Shown here piece after piece: positions 1 through 8,407 of a stretch of DNA of 64,000 bases. The first letter of the stretch is position 1; each line of letters opens with the position of its first letter. The stretch lies in NCBI GenBank assembly GCA_012267415.1, contig JAAXGN010000122.1, positions 62,001 to 126,000 of the forward strand. The letters run 5' to 3'. The notes under the pieces are model-generated. The model was given only the letters and a program-made list of their open reading frames with translations. It searched no databases and was not told the origin of the DNA. This stretch comes from Candidatus Poribacteria bacterium. Lineage in GTDB: Bacteria; Poribacteria; WGA-4E; WGA-3G. The position numbers and the translations under genes are program-made.

Positions 1-515
1 GAGTTGTAGAGGAACATGATCCACCGCAACCCAACTTTAGTATGAAAGGGAGAACCCCAGAATCGTTACTCAAGCAGGTTAATGATTGGCATATATCACT
101 GGGTAAAGTCCAACGTGGTGGGAAACTACAGTGGATGCCATCAGATATTGGTGAATTCCAGATAAGAATAAAAGACAATCAGAAGAAACAGTCAAAAATC
201 TTTCAGATACGAGAACTGCTGAGCACCGATGAACTCATTTATGAGGGTAGCAAGATGCGGCATTGCGTCAGGACCTATTCAGAATCCTGCTATAACGGCA
301 AAACATCAATTTGGACAATGGAATCAATGGATGAAATTGGTAAAGATCTGAAGAAAACATTGACAATTGAGGTCGCGTTAAAAGAGAGATTAATAAAACA
401 GGTTCGTGGCAAACAGAATAGACTACCTACACAGAGCGAGATGTCCATTATAAGAAGATGGACAACGAAAGAGAATCTCTCTATTGCCAATTATGTAAGC
501 GTAGCACAAAACTGA
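1..515 (+). CDS. PcfJ-like protein, 3' part (runs off left edge)
   Basis: The reading frame is open to the first base of the window, so the Met at 42 is probably internal and the gene is 5'-truncated by the window edge. The visible ~170 residues contain the pattern typical of the PcfJ-like family: a GSKMRHCVRTY segment followed by a C-x-x-G, a T-I-E-V strand and a basic QVRGKQNR segment near the C-terminus. PcfJ-like proteins were first noted on conjugative plasmids; their biochemical role is unknown, so no activity is assigned. The methyltransferase that follows starts 10 bp downstream and may be co-transcribed. Family assignment rests on motif resemblance only. Confidence 0.6.
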   Translation, partial: VVEEHDPPQPNFSMKGRTPESLLKQVNDWHISLGKVQRGGKLQWMPSDIGEFQIRIKDNQKKQSKIFQIRELLSTDELIYEGSKMRHCVRTYSESCYNGKTSIWTMESMDEIGKDLKKTLTIEVALKERLIKQVRGKQNRLPTQSEMSIIRRWTTKENLSIANYVSVAQN

Positions 516-525
516 AACTGCCAGC

Positions 526-1194
526 ATGAAACGACATGGGAGACCTTCTTTAGATTATCCACTCAAACATACCGAAATCTTTCTAAACAACAGAAGATTT
601 CAGTTAACTGTTGTTGATGATCCTGACCAATATTTAGAAACATTAAGCAAAGAAGATGTTGAAGGTACACTGTTCTTACCCTATTGGACGTATCTTTGGG
701 AATCATCCATCGGTTTGGCACAATATCTATCAGATAACAGAACTACACTATCCAACAAAAGTATTCTTGAGATAGGTTGTGGATACGGACTTGCAGGAAT
801 CGTTGCCGCTAAATTTGGTGCAAAGGTTACATATACCGATTTTGAACACGATGCACTCCTATTTGCAAGGCATAATTCACAACAGAACGACGTATCAGTT
901 GGCACTTATGTTCAGATGGATTGGTCTGCACCATGCTTTCAAAACAGATTTGATGTTGTTCTCGGTGCTGATGTGATCTATGAGGAACAGAATTGGGATT
1001 CGATCATTGAGCTACTGCACAACCTTCTTGAACTTAAAGGGGTCGCAATCTTTTCTGAACCGAACCGAAAAAATGCAGATGGATTTTTCAAACTTATCCG
1101 TGAAAACGGATTCACATTCAAAAAATCCATCTGCTCAATTTCATTGCAAGAGAAGACTGCAAAAATAAATCTTTTTCAAGTTAAGCACGAGTAA
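526..1194 (+). CDS. Class I SAM-dependent methyltransferase (lysine-methyltransferase-like)
   Basis: A 222-residue protein with a Rossmann-type SAM site: LEIGCGYGLAGIVAAKFGA at about residues 85-103 (motif I), an acidic residue at the end of the next strand (TYTDFE), and GADVIYEE at about 147, which resembles the post-motif-II D-V-x-Y signature of the METTL21/ETFBKMT-like protein lysine methyltransferases (Methyltransf_16). A conserved W-x-x-x-W-x-S segment (YWTYLWESS) precedes motif I, also typical of that group. The likely role is methylation of a protein side chain in the cytoplasm; the substrate cannot be read from the sequence. It starts 10 bp after the PcfJ-like gene and ends 8 bp before the convergent vWA gene. 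Confidence 0.75.
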   Translation: MKRHGRPSLDYPLKHTEIFLNNRRFQLTVVDDPDQYLETLSKEDVEGTLFLPYWTYLWESSIGLAQYLSDNRTTLSNKSILEIGCGYGLAGIVAAKFGAKVTYTDFEHDALLFARHNSQQNDVSVGTYVQMDWSAPCFQNRFDVVLGADVIYEEQNWDSIIELLHNLLELKGVAIFSEPNRKNADGFFKLIRENGFTFKKSICSISLQEKTAKINLFQVKHE

Positions 1195-1202
1195 CGATAG
1201 AA

Positions 1203-3404
1203 TTATGGACTTTCTTTTTGCTGCTTTGCTGGATGTATTTCATAGCATGTCCCCTTATAACAGATAATGACATGCTTACCAACTGAAAGATATTTTGCCA
1301 GATCGGGTTCTTTCTTAATCAACTCAAAATAGGCTGTACTTGCGAATTCTACCTTGGTCGTCTTGGTATTCTTCTTATGTGTGCTGTCGACCCAGACTTT
1401 ATCAAGTAGATAGAATGTCTTGTCCTTGACATGTTTGATTGTCGTCTGTGTTACTGCTAACTGTTCTGCTTCTTGCATTTCTTGAACAGTTATGCTCTCT
1501 ATTACTAACCTTGCAGCTTTACTTTCAGCAACCCTTACTTCTGAGAGCTCAACTCCACTATCGGTAGTTGATGGTGCTCTGGGTGCAGTCACAGGTACTG
1601 GTCGGTTGCTTCTACCTCTACTACCTCTCTGGAATCGTTGAAGTTGACTCAGCATTCTACCGGGGGAATCTTCTTCGGTTACAAGGAATGACGTATATGG
1701 TGTCATGATGCCATATTTTTCACTAAGTCGTGTAATCTCCTCACTCAACTCTTTGTTCTCTCCATTTAGTCGGATTTCGTCGACAAGATACGCAACCTTA
1801 CGTTGTGCCCACAATCTTGGCATAAACTGGTGATCCGACTGTTGCCTTGGGAACTCAGTCTTGTTAGAGAATTCATGGGTTTTCCCGTTTATGTCTCCAC
1901 GCAAGACAAGATCGGTCTCTCCTGTCCCTACATATCTACCCAGCACTGTGAGTTGAGAACCACGGAACAGATGTGGTAGTTTCTTAGGATAAAAATCCTT
2001 TAGCTTGATGTTCCGAATATCCAAATCTAAATTCACAAGAACAGGTTCACTTACTTTTGTATAGAACGATGAGATAGCAATCTCCAAATCTTCTTCCGGT
2101 TTCACATATTGACGGGTACCACTATTCTGTGCTGACATTTTGTCAAGTAGATCTACGTTGACATCATACCCTACACCGAATACAAAGACACGAGATTTGT
2201 CGTTGTTTGCTACTGACACGTTCTTAAGGATAATAGCGGTATCCGTTACACCGACAGTTGCCTCTCCATCAGTAAGGAACACAACAATGCGTGGACGTTT
2301 AGGGTCCGGTTTTTCTTCTAAAGCCGCTTGCAGCGCGCCATTGATATTTGTGCCACCATTTGCAACGATACCATCAACAAAAGCGAGTGCATCTTTCCGA
2401 ATCTTCTTCACCGAGTCCAAACGTTCTGAAAACGGATCAACATCTGTATTGAAAGTGATTAAGTTGAAGCGGTCACCATCATTCAGGTTGTTGATACAGA
2501 AACGGAGTGCTTTCTTCGCCTGTTCAATCTTCTTGCCTTTCATACTACCCGAACGGTCAAGTATAAAGATGAAATCTTTCTCAACGATCTCCTTCTTATT
2601 CACTTCAAACTTCGGTGAGATGAGGAGCATAAAGTAACCATCTTCGTCAACATCCTCACGATGTGTAATTAGGTCAATACCGAAATCTTTATCTGATAAG
2701 GAATAGTAGCAGGCGAAATCGCGCAGCACTTGAACATTTGACCCTTCGTAACTGATATTGGCACGATTATCGTCTTTACGATTGACTGCCACTTCATGTG
2801 TAGGCGAATAGATCGTCTTTAGGCCATGTTTACTTTTTATGTCAATTGAGACAGCAAGACTTGCTGTTGGTTGTTGCGTGAACTGATCGGTTCGAAGCGG
2901 ATACGTATACCTTGCTAGACCGGCATCTGCCTTAATCACTTGTGAGTATTCCAGTTGAATCCGTCTTTCACCTCTCGGCGGAATCGGAAACACGCGTGCC
3001 TTAAATGCCCTGGTGCCAACATACTCCAGAAGTGCGGGATCCTGCATAGAACGTACAATACCTTCGTAAATGCTGCGTGCTCTATCTTTTGCAAGCAGTT
3101 CTGCTTTAACCGGTTTACCGTTTATATAGAGGACAAAGTCTGAAACTGCCACTTCATCAGCAAGGGGAAAGATATAGGTTCCTTCCAGTTGTCGGTTATT
3201 TGGATTTGCGAAAACTTGGTCAATTTTCGTTGTAGCCAGTTGGTTATCAATGGTTACATTTACATGATGCTTCTCAATTCTGATGTTCTGTAGTTGTGTG
3301 TTGCGGGGTGCGTTAGTAAAGACGATACCCTGTGCATACACAGATTGAACAACTCCTGTTAGGAGTAGGATAAACAGTATAGCATGAAAATTCCGTATTC
3401 TCAT
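1203..3404 (-). CDS. Secreted VIT and von Willebrand A domain protein
   Basis: The protein resembles the inter-alpha-trypsin-inhibitor heavy chain architecture: a signal peptide (first ~25 residues, ending VQSVYAQG), a VIT domain (about 30-160) and a vWA domain whose metal-binding site DRSGSMKG lies near residue 281, followed by a long C-terminal region. The complete D-x-S-x-S motif suggests metal-dependent ligand binding on the cell surface or in the periplasm. I chose the ATG at 3404 (733 residues) over the upstream ATG at 3440 because it has a GGAGG five bases upstream and begins directly with the signal peptide. No sortase signal or C-terminal anchor is evident. It sits next to two lectin-domain genes in the same orientation. 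Confidence 0.85.
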   Translation of the reverse strand: MRIRNFHAILFILLLTGVVQSVYAQGIVFTNAPRNTQLQNIRIEKHHVNVTIDNQLATTKIDQVFANPNNRQLEGTYIFPLADEVAVSDFVLYINGKPVKAELLAKDRARSIYEGIVRSMQDPALLEYVGTRAFKARVFPIPPRGERRIQLEYSQVIKADAGLARYTYPLRTDQFTQQPTASLAVSIDIKSKHGLKTIYSPTHEVAVNRKDDNRANISYEGSNVQVLRDFACYYSLSDKDFGIDLITHREDVDEDGYFMLLISPKFEVNKKEIVEKDFIFILDRSGSMKGKKIEQAKKALRFCINNLNDGDRFNLITFNTDVDPFSERLDSVKKIRKDALAFVDGIVANGGTNINGALQAALEEKPDPKRPRIVVFLTDGEATVGVTDTAIILKNVSVANNDKSRVFVFGVGYDVNVDLLDKMSAQNSGTRQYVKPEEDLEIAISSFYTKVSEPVLVNLDLDIRNIKLKDFYPKKLPHLFRGSQLTVLGRYVGTGETDLVLRGDINGKTHEFSNKTEFPRQQSDHQFMPRLWAQRKVAYLVDEIRLNGENKELSEEITRLSEKYGIMTPYTSFLVTEEDSPGRMLSQLQRFQRGSRGRSNRPVPVTAPRAPSTTDSGVELSEVRVAESKAARLVIESITVQEMQEAEQLAVTQTTIKHVKDKTFYLLDKVWVDSTHKKNTKTTKVEFASTAYFELIKKEPDLAKYLSVGKHVIICYKGTCYEIHPAKQQKESP

Positions 3405-3450
3405 GGTAACCTCCATCAGTTTGTGATACGTTGGATTCATGTATGGTATT

Positions 3451-4776
3451 CTACTTTTTCTTCCCTGTGATTGTCAAGTTGTCTTTCTCAACTATGGCGA
3501 TATAACCTGGTCTATTAGTATTCACCCATTTTCCAATTTCTATATCCCAGTACCCCCATTGTCCAGTCATTATGACGTAGTCTTCTTCCTCCTCTTGTCG
3601 TTTCTGTCTTTCTCCTTTTACACCGAATGCTTTCAGTAAAGCGGGAACATCATCATCTTGCATTGGGTCATATTCTTTGGGTTTCCAATTAGTATAGGTC
3701 ACAGGTTCACCATTTTCCCATTCCCATTTCCCCTCCTCCTTTTTATCTGTCAATCCAATCCAATACGGGGCTCTTCCAAAAACTGATTCAATCCATATCT
3801 GTTCTGCTTCACTGGTAATCGTCACAAGATATGCACCTGCATCGGCTGCTTGTTTGCGTGCATCTTCCCGAGTCTTACAGTGAATCCATTTGTATACGTG
3901 TCCGTTTGAAGGATTCATGATCCACTTAGCAGGAAAATCAGGGATGTAGGCTGGTCGATACTGTTCCTCTTCTTTCCGTTTTTCTAAGATAGGTTTTACC
4001 ATATCGTTAGCATTTCCATCTAACCTCAAGACAATGTCATCTACCTCTGCTTCTTTATCTATCAAGAACGGTTCTGCATAAGCCGTTAGTCCATTATGCT
4101 TAAGTTTTATAGTACATATTCCAGGTCGAGATACCCAATGATAGAAGTTGCCATCTGCATTTGTAGATAGCGTAAGTGTACTTTTTGAAGCATAAGAATC
4201 ATTATTCACCATTCTAAACCAATTAAAGTCTATTTTAACCGATGCTTGTGCCAGTGGAGAACCGTCTTTGTATAGTATTTTTCCCTGTATAAAGAGGCGT
4301 TTACCCATAGTGATGACAACGTTCTTTATTTCTGCTCCTGGTTCTATTGAGAACGTTACTTTACCGAGATGCTCAAAACCAGAGAAATGTGGATAAAACT
4401 TCATTGTTCCGAACTGCACAACTTCAATCCGTGAAGGACTTGTAAGAAATACACCGTCGTGTTCCTCTTGCTTTCTCTGAACCCGTAATTGTACCAATCC
4501 TGGCGATATATTGATAAAGGAGAACCTTCCCTCTAAATCTGTCTGCGTGATCAGACTATCATGTAAATCAATTGTACCACCCTTTATAGGATCAATTTCG
4601 ACCTTAGAGAGATGAATCTCTATATCACGTATCGGTTTTCCATCAGCCGTAACGATCAGACCTGATAGTTTTGATAAGGGTTCTTCTGCCAGGACACTTA
4701 GAGTGAACGCAAACGTAAAGAGTGTCAGTAACACAGTGAAGGTAATTTGTTTTTTTGTGGCATTTAGTCTAATCAT
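3451..4776 (-). CDS. Secreted carboxypeptidase-regulatory-like / C-type-lectin-like protein
   Basis: A 441-residue secreted protein. The N-terminus is a signal peptide (hydrophobic to about residue 30, LSVLAEE). Two beta-sandwich repeats of the carboxypeptidase regulatory-like kind follow (SGLIVTADGKPIRDIEIHLS at ~40; IQGKILYKDGSPLAQASVKI at ~155). The C-terminal third (about 285-435) is a C-type-lectin-like domain: NPSNGHVYKWIHCKT, then AYLVTITSEAEQ, YWIGLTDKKEEGKWEWENG, and EPVTYTNW. It lacks the usual four disulfide cysteines, having only one visible Cys. A role in sugar or protein recognition outside the cell is likely but the ligand is unknown. It is a paralogue of the gene at 4957-6198. 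Confidence 0.8.
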   Translation of the reverse strand: MIRLNATKKQITFTVLLTLFTFAFTLSVLAEEPLSKLSGLIVTADGKPIRDIEIHLSKVEIDPIKGGTIDLHDSLITQTDLEGRFSFINISPGLVQLRVQRKQEEHDGVFLTSPSRIEVVQFGTMKFYPHFSGFEHLGKVTFSIEPGAEIKNVVITMGKRLFIQGKILYKDGSPLAQASVKIDFNWFRMVNNDSYASKSTLTLSTNADGNFYHWVSRPGICTIKLKHNGLTAYAEPFLIDKEAEVDDIVLRLDGNANDMVKPILEKRKEEEQYRPAYIPDFPAKWIMNPSNGHVYKWIHCKTREDARKQAADAGAYLVTITSEAEQIWIESVFGRAPYWIGLTDKKEEGKWEWENGEPVTYTNWKPKEYDPMQDDDVPALLKAFGVKGERQKRQEEEEDYVIMTGQWGYWDIEIGKWVNTNRPGYIAIVEKDNLTITGKKK

Positions 4777-4841
4777 AGTCTGTTCTCACAATTATTTCAT
4801 CAACACAGTCTATAAAATGATTGTCACTCTTTTAATCTTCT

Positions 4842-4969
4842 TATGAAAATGAAATAAATATTTAGTTAATCCAATCCATAAAAACACTCGTAGGGGCTGG
4901 GTTTCCCAGACCGCATATTACCGGTTACCCCTTCCGCATATTACCCAATTTAATTCTCAATCTTCATTA
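4842..4969. repeat. MITE-2 copy (degenerate) with family A palindrome core
   Basis: The left end (TATGAAAATGAAATAAATAT at 4842) and the right end (reverse-complement of ATTACCCAATTTAATTCTCA onward) are inverted copies resembling those of the element at 19482-19628. Between them is a degenerate family A palindrome (4889-4913) and a duplicated CCGCATATTACC segment. The right end overlaps the 3' end of the lectin gene at 4957, so the element appears to provide the stop codon and last residues (SNED) of that protein. Confidence 0.55.
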
Positions 4970-6198
4970 GAAGTTTTTAAAATCTCTTTTTCAATGATTG
5001 CATATTTGACAAACTTCCGTATCGGATTATTCATTTCTACTGCTATCCACTTTTTAGATGAGAATTCCAAAGCAAATGCAGCTTTTCCTTGATGGACAGA
5101 AATAAAACTTGGTTTTCCTGTTAACCAGTTTGAATAGTTAAGTGGTTGCTCATCAGTCCACTTCCATGTCTGTTCATTCACTGGTAAACTTAGACCGATC
5201 CAGTAAAACCTTTTCGTGAAAAAAGCGGCTTCCAGCCATTTCTGTTCGGCTTCATCATTTATAGCCACCAGATATGCTTTTTCCGATTTTGCTTTTAAAG
5301 TTGCATCCTCATAGTTTTCACACTTTATTGTTTTGTATGCATGTCCATTTGAAGGGTTTACAATCCATACTGCTTCACGCGACTTTTCTCTTTCGGTTCG
5401 CTTAGCTCGGGTTTTCCCAAGATTACTCAGCCTAAATTCAAGATTATCCTTCTGTTCACCCTCATTGAGATGAAACCATCCCTTCCTGGCTATGACCCCC
5501 TCTACTTTCACCACTACTAAATATTCAGCTACTTTCTCAGGTTTGTATGAAACAAAATAACCTTCTGAATCCGTCTTAGAACCACCGCCTGACATGCCAG
5601 AGCTACGACTCGTGCTCAACGCATAAATTGGATTGTTACCCTTTCTACGGTGAACATAGATCTCAAAATCTGTATTCACAAGCGGTTTTCCATCTGGTAA
5701 GAGAATCCTACCACTTATCCGCATACGCGGTTTTTTCACAGTGACAACAACGTTTGAGATATGTTTTCCCTCTTCAATACCGAAAGTGATTTTCCCAAAC
5801 CATGTGGGAAAATGACGTAGAAAAGCAGTGGAGTGGAATGTTAAATCACCAATCTGAATGGACACGATCTCGTATTCTGATCCATAGTCAGGAAACATTA
5901 CCAGTCGTGATGCTCTTGTGTCTATATTCGCAATAGAGAAGAAACCTTTCTCATCAGTTGTAGCTTTAGACCATGATAGGATCGGTTTACGTTGTCCTGT
6001 TTCGCGTCCCTGTTCGATTACTAATGGTTTAACAGCAAGCTGCAACAGTGGAACTGGATGTCCATTTGTGTCCACAACATGTCCAGATAGAGTTGATGTG
6101 TTCTCCTGGGAAACGCATGGTGTAGAGATTGCAGCTATAGATATAAGCAACCCGATAAAGACAGCGATATAGTGTTTAAGTGAGAATGGATATAACAT
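4957..6198 (-). CDS. Secreted carboxypeptidase-regulatory-like / C-type-lectin-like protein (paralogue)
   Basis: This is a paralogue of the preceding lectin gene with the same order of parts: signal peptide (about 1-30), a carboxypeptidase-regulatory-like repeat (SGHVVDTNGHPVP), a second such repeat (ISGRILLPDGKPLVNTDFEI) and a C-terminal C-type-lectin-like domain beginning WIVNPSNGHAYKTIKC and containing AYLVAINDEAEQKWLEAAF, FYWIGLSLPVNEQTWKW and PLNYSNW. I chose the ATG at 6198 (413 residues), which has AAGG eight bases upstream, over a GTG three codons earlier. The extreme C-terminus overlaps a repeat element (4842-4969), so the natural end may have been altered. Extracellular recognition is inferred from the fold; no ligand is known. 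Confidence 0.8.
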   Translation of the reverse strand: MLYPFSLKHYIAVFIGLLISIAAISTPCVSQENTSTLSGHVVDTNGHPVPLLQLAVKPLVIEQGRETGQRKPILSWSKATTDEKGFFSIANIDTRASRLVMFPDYGSEYEIVSIQIGDLTFHSTAFLRHFPTWFGKITFGIEEGKHISNVVVTVKKPRMRISGRILLPDGKPLVNTDFEIYVHRRKGNNPIYALSTSRSSGMSGGGSKTDSEGYFVSYKPEKVAEYLVVVKVEGVIARKGWFHLNEGEQKDNLEFRLSNLGKTRAKRTEREKSREAVWIVNPSNGHAYKTIKCENYEDATLKAKSEKAYLVAINDEAEQKWLEAAFFTKRFYWIGLSLPVNEQTWKWTDEQPLNYSNWLTGKPSFISVHQGKAAFALEFSSKKWIAVEMNNPIRKFVKYAIIEKEILKTSNED

Positions 6199-6501
6199 AA
6201 ATAACACCTTATCAAATTCACTGATTTAACTTTTCAATGCAGTGTCCATGTCTTTCAGACGACGTGCTTTTCTAACAAGGCTGAAAAACTCTCTCAGAAA
6301 TCTCCTTATTTTGTGTCTGTTTTTGTGAAATTTAGTGAGTTAGTTTACGTAAATTGCTATCAAGATTTGTCTGGTTATGAATTATGCAATTATGTGAATG
6401 ATACACAACGGTAAGAGAAAGACATAGTGACACTCCAGACATGCGCTAAGACGTTTCTGCGTTGAAAAAGTTTAATTCTGACAAAAGTAACAGCATTGGA
6501 A

Positions 6502-6538
6502 GGTTGATAGGTGCAGATGGTGACCGCACCTATCAACC
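6502..6538. terminator. Hairpin 3' of the vWA gene
   Basis: A perfect 13-bp inverted repeat (GGTTGATAGGTGC, loop of 11, then its complement) lies 26 bp beyond the stop of the vWA gene transcribed from the minus strand. There is no strong T-run directly after it, so termination is plausible but not certain. The rest of the 6199-6563 gap, between the lectin gene start and this hairpin, shows no ORF or repeat that I can identify and presumably holds the lectin gene's promoter. Confidence 0.5.
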
Positions 6539-6563
6539 TATAGTCAGCATTGAAATTAACGTA

Positions 6564-8234
6564 TTATCCTTCCTTCTGTTCCTTCAGCTTACGCACTTTT
6601 TTGACAAGCAATAATAACTCCTCTTTACGCAGCTTCTCTTCTGGGGTATCAGACTCTATGTGGGGTAACACTTTTTCAATCGTAGATTCAACATTCGCTA
6701 AACTGCCATCCTTTGCCCAATAACTCTCCTTTAGAATCTCGGCAAATTCCGCGACAGCTGCAACGAATTGATATTCAGCTGTTGCATCTTCAAACGTTTG
6801 TTTCAACTGGTCAGTAGAAAATGTCTCGTTAACCTCTGTAACCTTCAGAGTGTCAGGATCTTCATGTCGGATATAGACGGTAGCAAGTTTACCATCAGCG
6901 TCTTCGTGAAGTTTTATCTCATACAGTGCCGTGACGCTATGTCCTGCTCCAACTTCACCCGCATCAACATCGTCTTTACGAAAATCTTCGTGTGCAAGTG
7001 AACGGTTTTCATATCCGAGCAGTCGAAAACGGCTGACAGTTTCAGGATTAAACTCAACTTGAATCTTAGCATCTTTAGCGATGACTTGGAGAGTGCCAGT
7101 CAGATCTTCAACAAAGACACGTTTTGCTTCTTTTATGGTGTCAACATAAGCATAACTTCCATTACCTTTGTTTGCCAGTTGTTCCATCAAGGTATCGTTG
7201 TAGTTTCCCATCCCAAAACCGACAGTTGTAAGTGTAACACCTTCTTTTACATAGTTACTAATCTTTTTAAGGATTGCATCAGGACCCGTCTGACCAACAT
7301 TTGCAACACCATCCGAACAAAGAATTACTCGATTGATGCAGTTTGACTTTGAATTCTTTAGAGCAAGTTTATATCCGACTCGGAGTCCTTCCTCTGCATT
7401 CGTAGCGCCATTGGTATGAAGTCTGTTGATTGCTTCTATGATGTATTCACGATTATTAATCCCTGTATGTGGGAGCACTACCTGTGCATTGGATCCATAG
7501 ACAACAATTCCAACTTTGTCTGTTGGACGAAGCTGATCAACAAGAAGAGTCAACGCTCTCTTCACTAACCCTAATCGGTTTTCCATGTTCATTGAACCGG
7601 AGATGTCCACGACAAATGTTAGTATTGCATCCTTACGTTTTATTTCTGGAATGTCACGTCCCTGAATGCCGATGCGAAGCAATTGAAGTCTCTTTCCTTC
7701 GCCAAATTTTGCATGAGCACCTTCAAGATGAATAGCAAATGTTTGTTCTATTGTTGGAGGGGAATAGTTGTAGTCAAATGAATTGATATATTCCTCCACA
7801 CGCACAGAATCTGCAGGTGATATGTTCCCATCACGAAGATAACGTCGCATCACAGTATAGGAAGCAGTATCTACATCCATCGCAAAAGTAGAAAAGTTAT
7901 CATCTTCTGTATCAATAAATGGATTAGTGCCATGACTTCTATAGAAAACATCATCATAGATGGCACTGTTAGGTGGATTTAACTGTGTGACATTATGGGA
8001 CACTGCTGCACTATTATTTGAGAATGTCAACATAGCAGCAGATTGTCTCATATTTCTGACAATCGGTTGACTCAATTTTGCTTTCGGTGGATCTGGTGCA
8101 GTAAACATCACACCAACGATGTGTTTGTACGTAGATTGTCTATGATAACCGATACGAGTTTCAATGAATAAGACGACAATTGCGAGTAGTGCAATTGAAA
8201 CAAAAAACGCTCCTAAAATCCTTTTGAAACGCAT
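6564..8234 (-). CDS. YfbK-like von Willebrand A protein with membrane anchor
   Basis: This protein matches the YfbK-type architecture: an N-terminal transmembrane or signal segment (about 5-25), a conserved pre-vWA region beginning NPFIDTEDDNFSTFAMDVDT and containing VRVEEYINSFDY, a vWA domain (about 200-370) with an intact metal site DISGSMN near residue 208 and SDGVANVG later, and a C-terminal DUF3520-like region. I chose the ATG at 8234 (556 residues) because GGAGGT lies eight bases upstream; the longer ORF start has no such site. It probably acts in the periplasm as a protein-protein interaction module. The same neighbourhood contains a VIT-vWA protein at 1203-3404. Confidence 0.85.
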   Translation of the reverse strand: MRFKRILGAFFVSIALLAIVVLFIETRIGYHRQSTYKHIVGVMFTAPDPPKAKLSQPIVRNMRQSAAMLTFSNNSAAVSHNVTQLNPPNSAIYDDVFYRSHGTNPFIDTEDDNFSTFAMDVDTASYTVMRRYLRDGNISPADSVRVEEYINSFDYNYSPPTIEQTFAIHLEGAHAKFGEGKRLQLLRIGIQGRDIPEIKRKDAILTFVVDISGSMNMENRLGLVKRALTLLVDQLRPTDKVGIVVYGSNAQVVLPHTGINNREYIIEAINRLHTNGATNAEEGLRVGYKLALKNSKSNCINRVILCSDGVANVGQTGPDAILKKISNYVKEGVTLTTVGFGMGNYNDTLMEQLANKGNGSYAYVDTIKEAKRVFVEDLTGTLQVIAKDAKIQVEFNPETVSRFRLLGYENRSLAHEDFRKDDVDAGEVGAGHSVTALYEIKLHEDADGKLATVYIRHEDPDTLKVTEVNETFSTDQLKQTFEDATAEYQFVAAVAEFAEILKESYWAKDGSLANVESTIEKVLPHIESDTPEEKLRKEELLLLVKKVRKLKEQKEG

Positions 8235-8407
8235 TGCGCTGACCTCCAGAGAAATCAATAGTATTATGGAATGGTATGAGCAATAACTGTGCCAACTTCA
8301 GGATGTCTAAAATCTTATATGCTTATAGATTTATGATAGGGTTTATGCACAGAAAGGTGCAATTCTCAAACTATGCTGCACAAAATAGTTCACTGAATCT
8401 ACAGACT

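Noticed and set aside
2140-2637. Plus-strand ORF of 165 codons in the VIT-vWA gene
   Set aside because: Antisense of the vWA domain, rich in Ser and Thr as expected from the complement of a coding strand.
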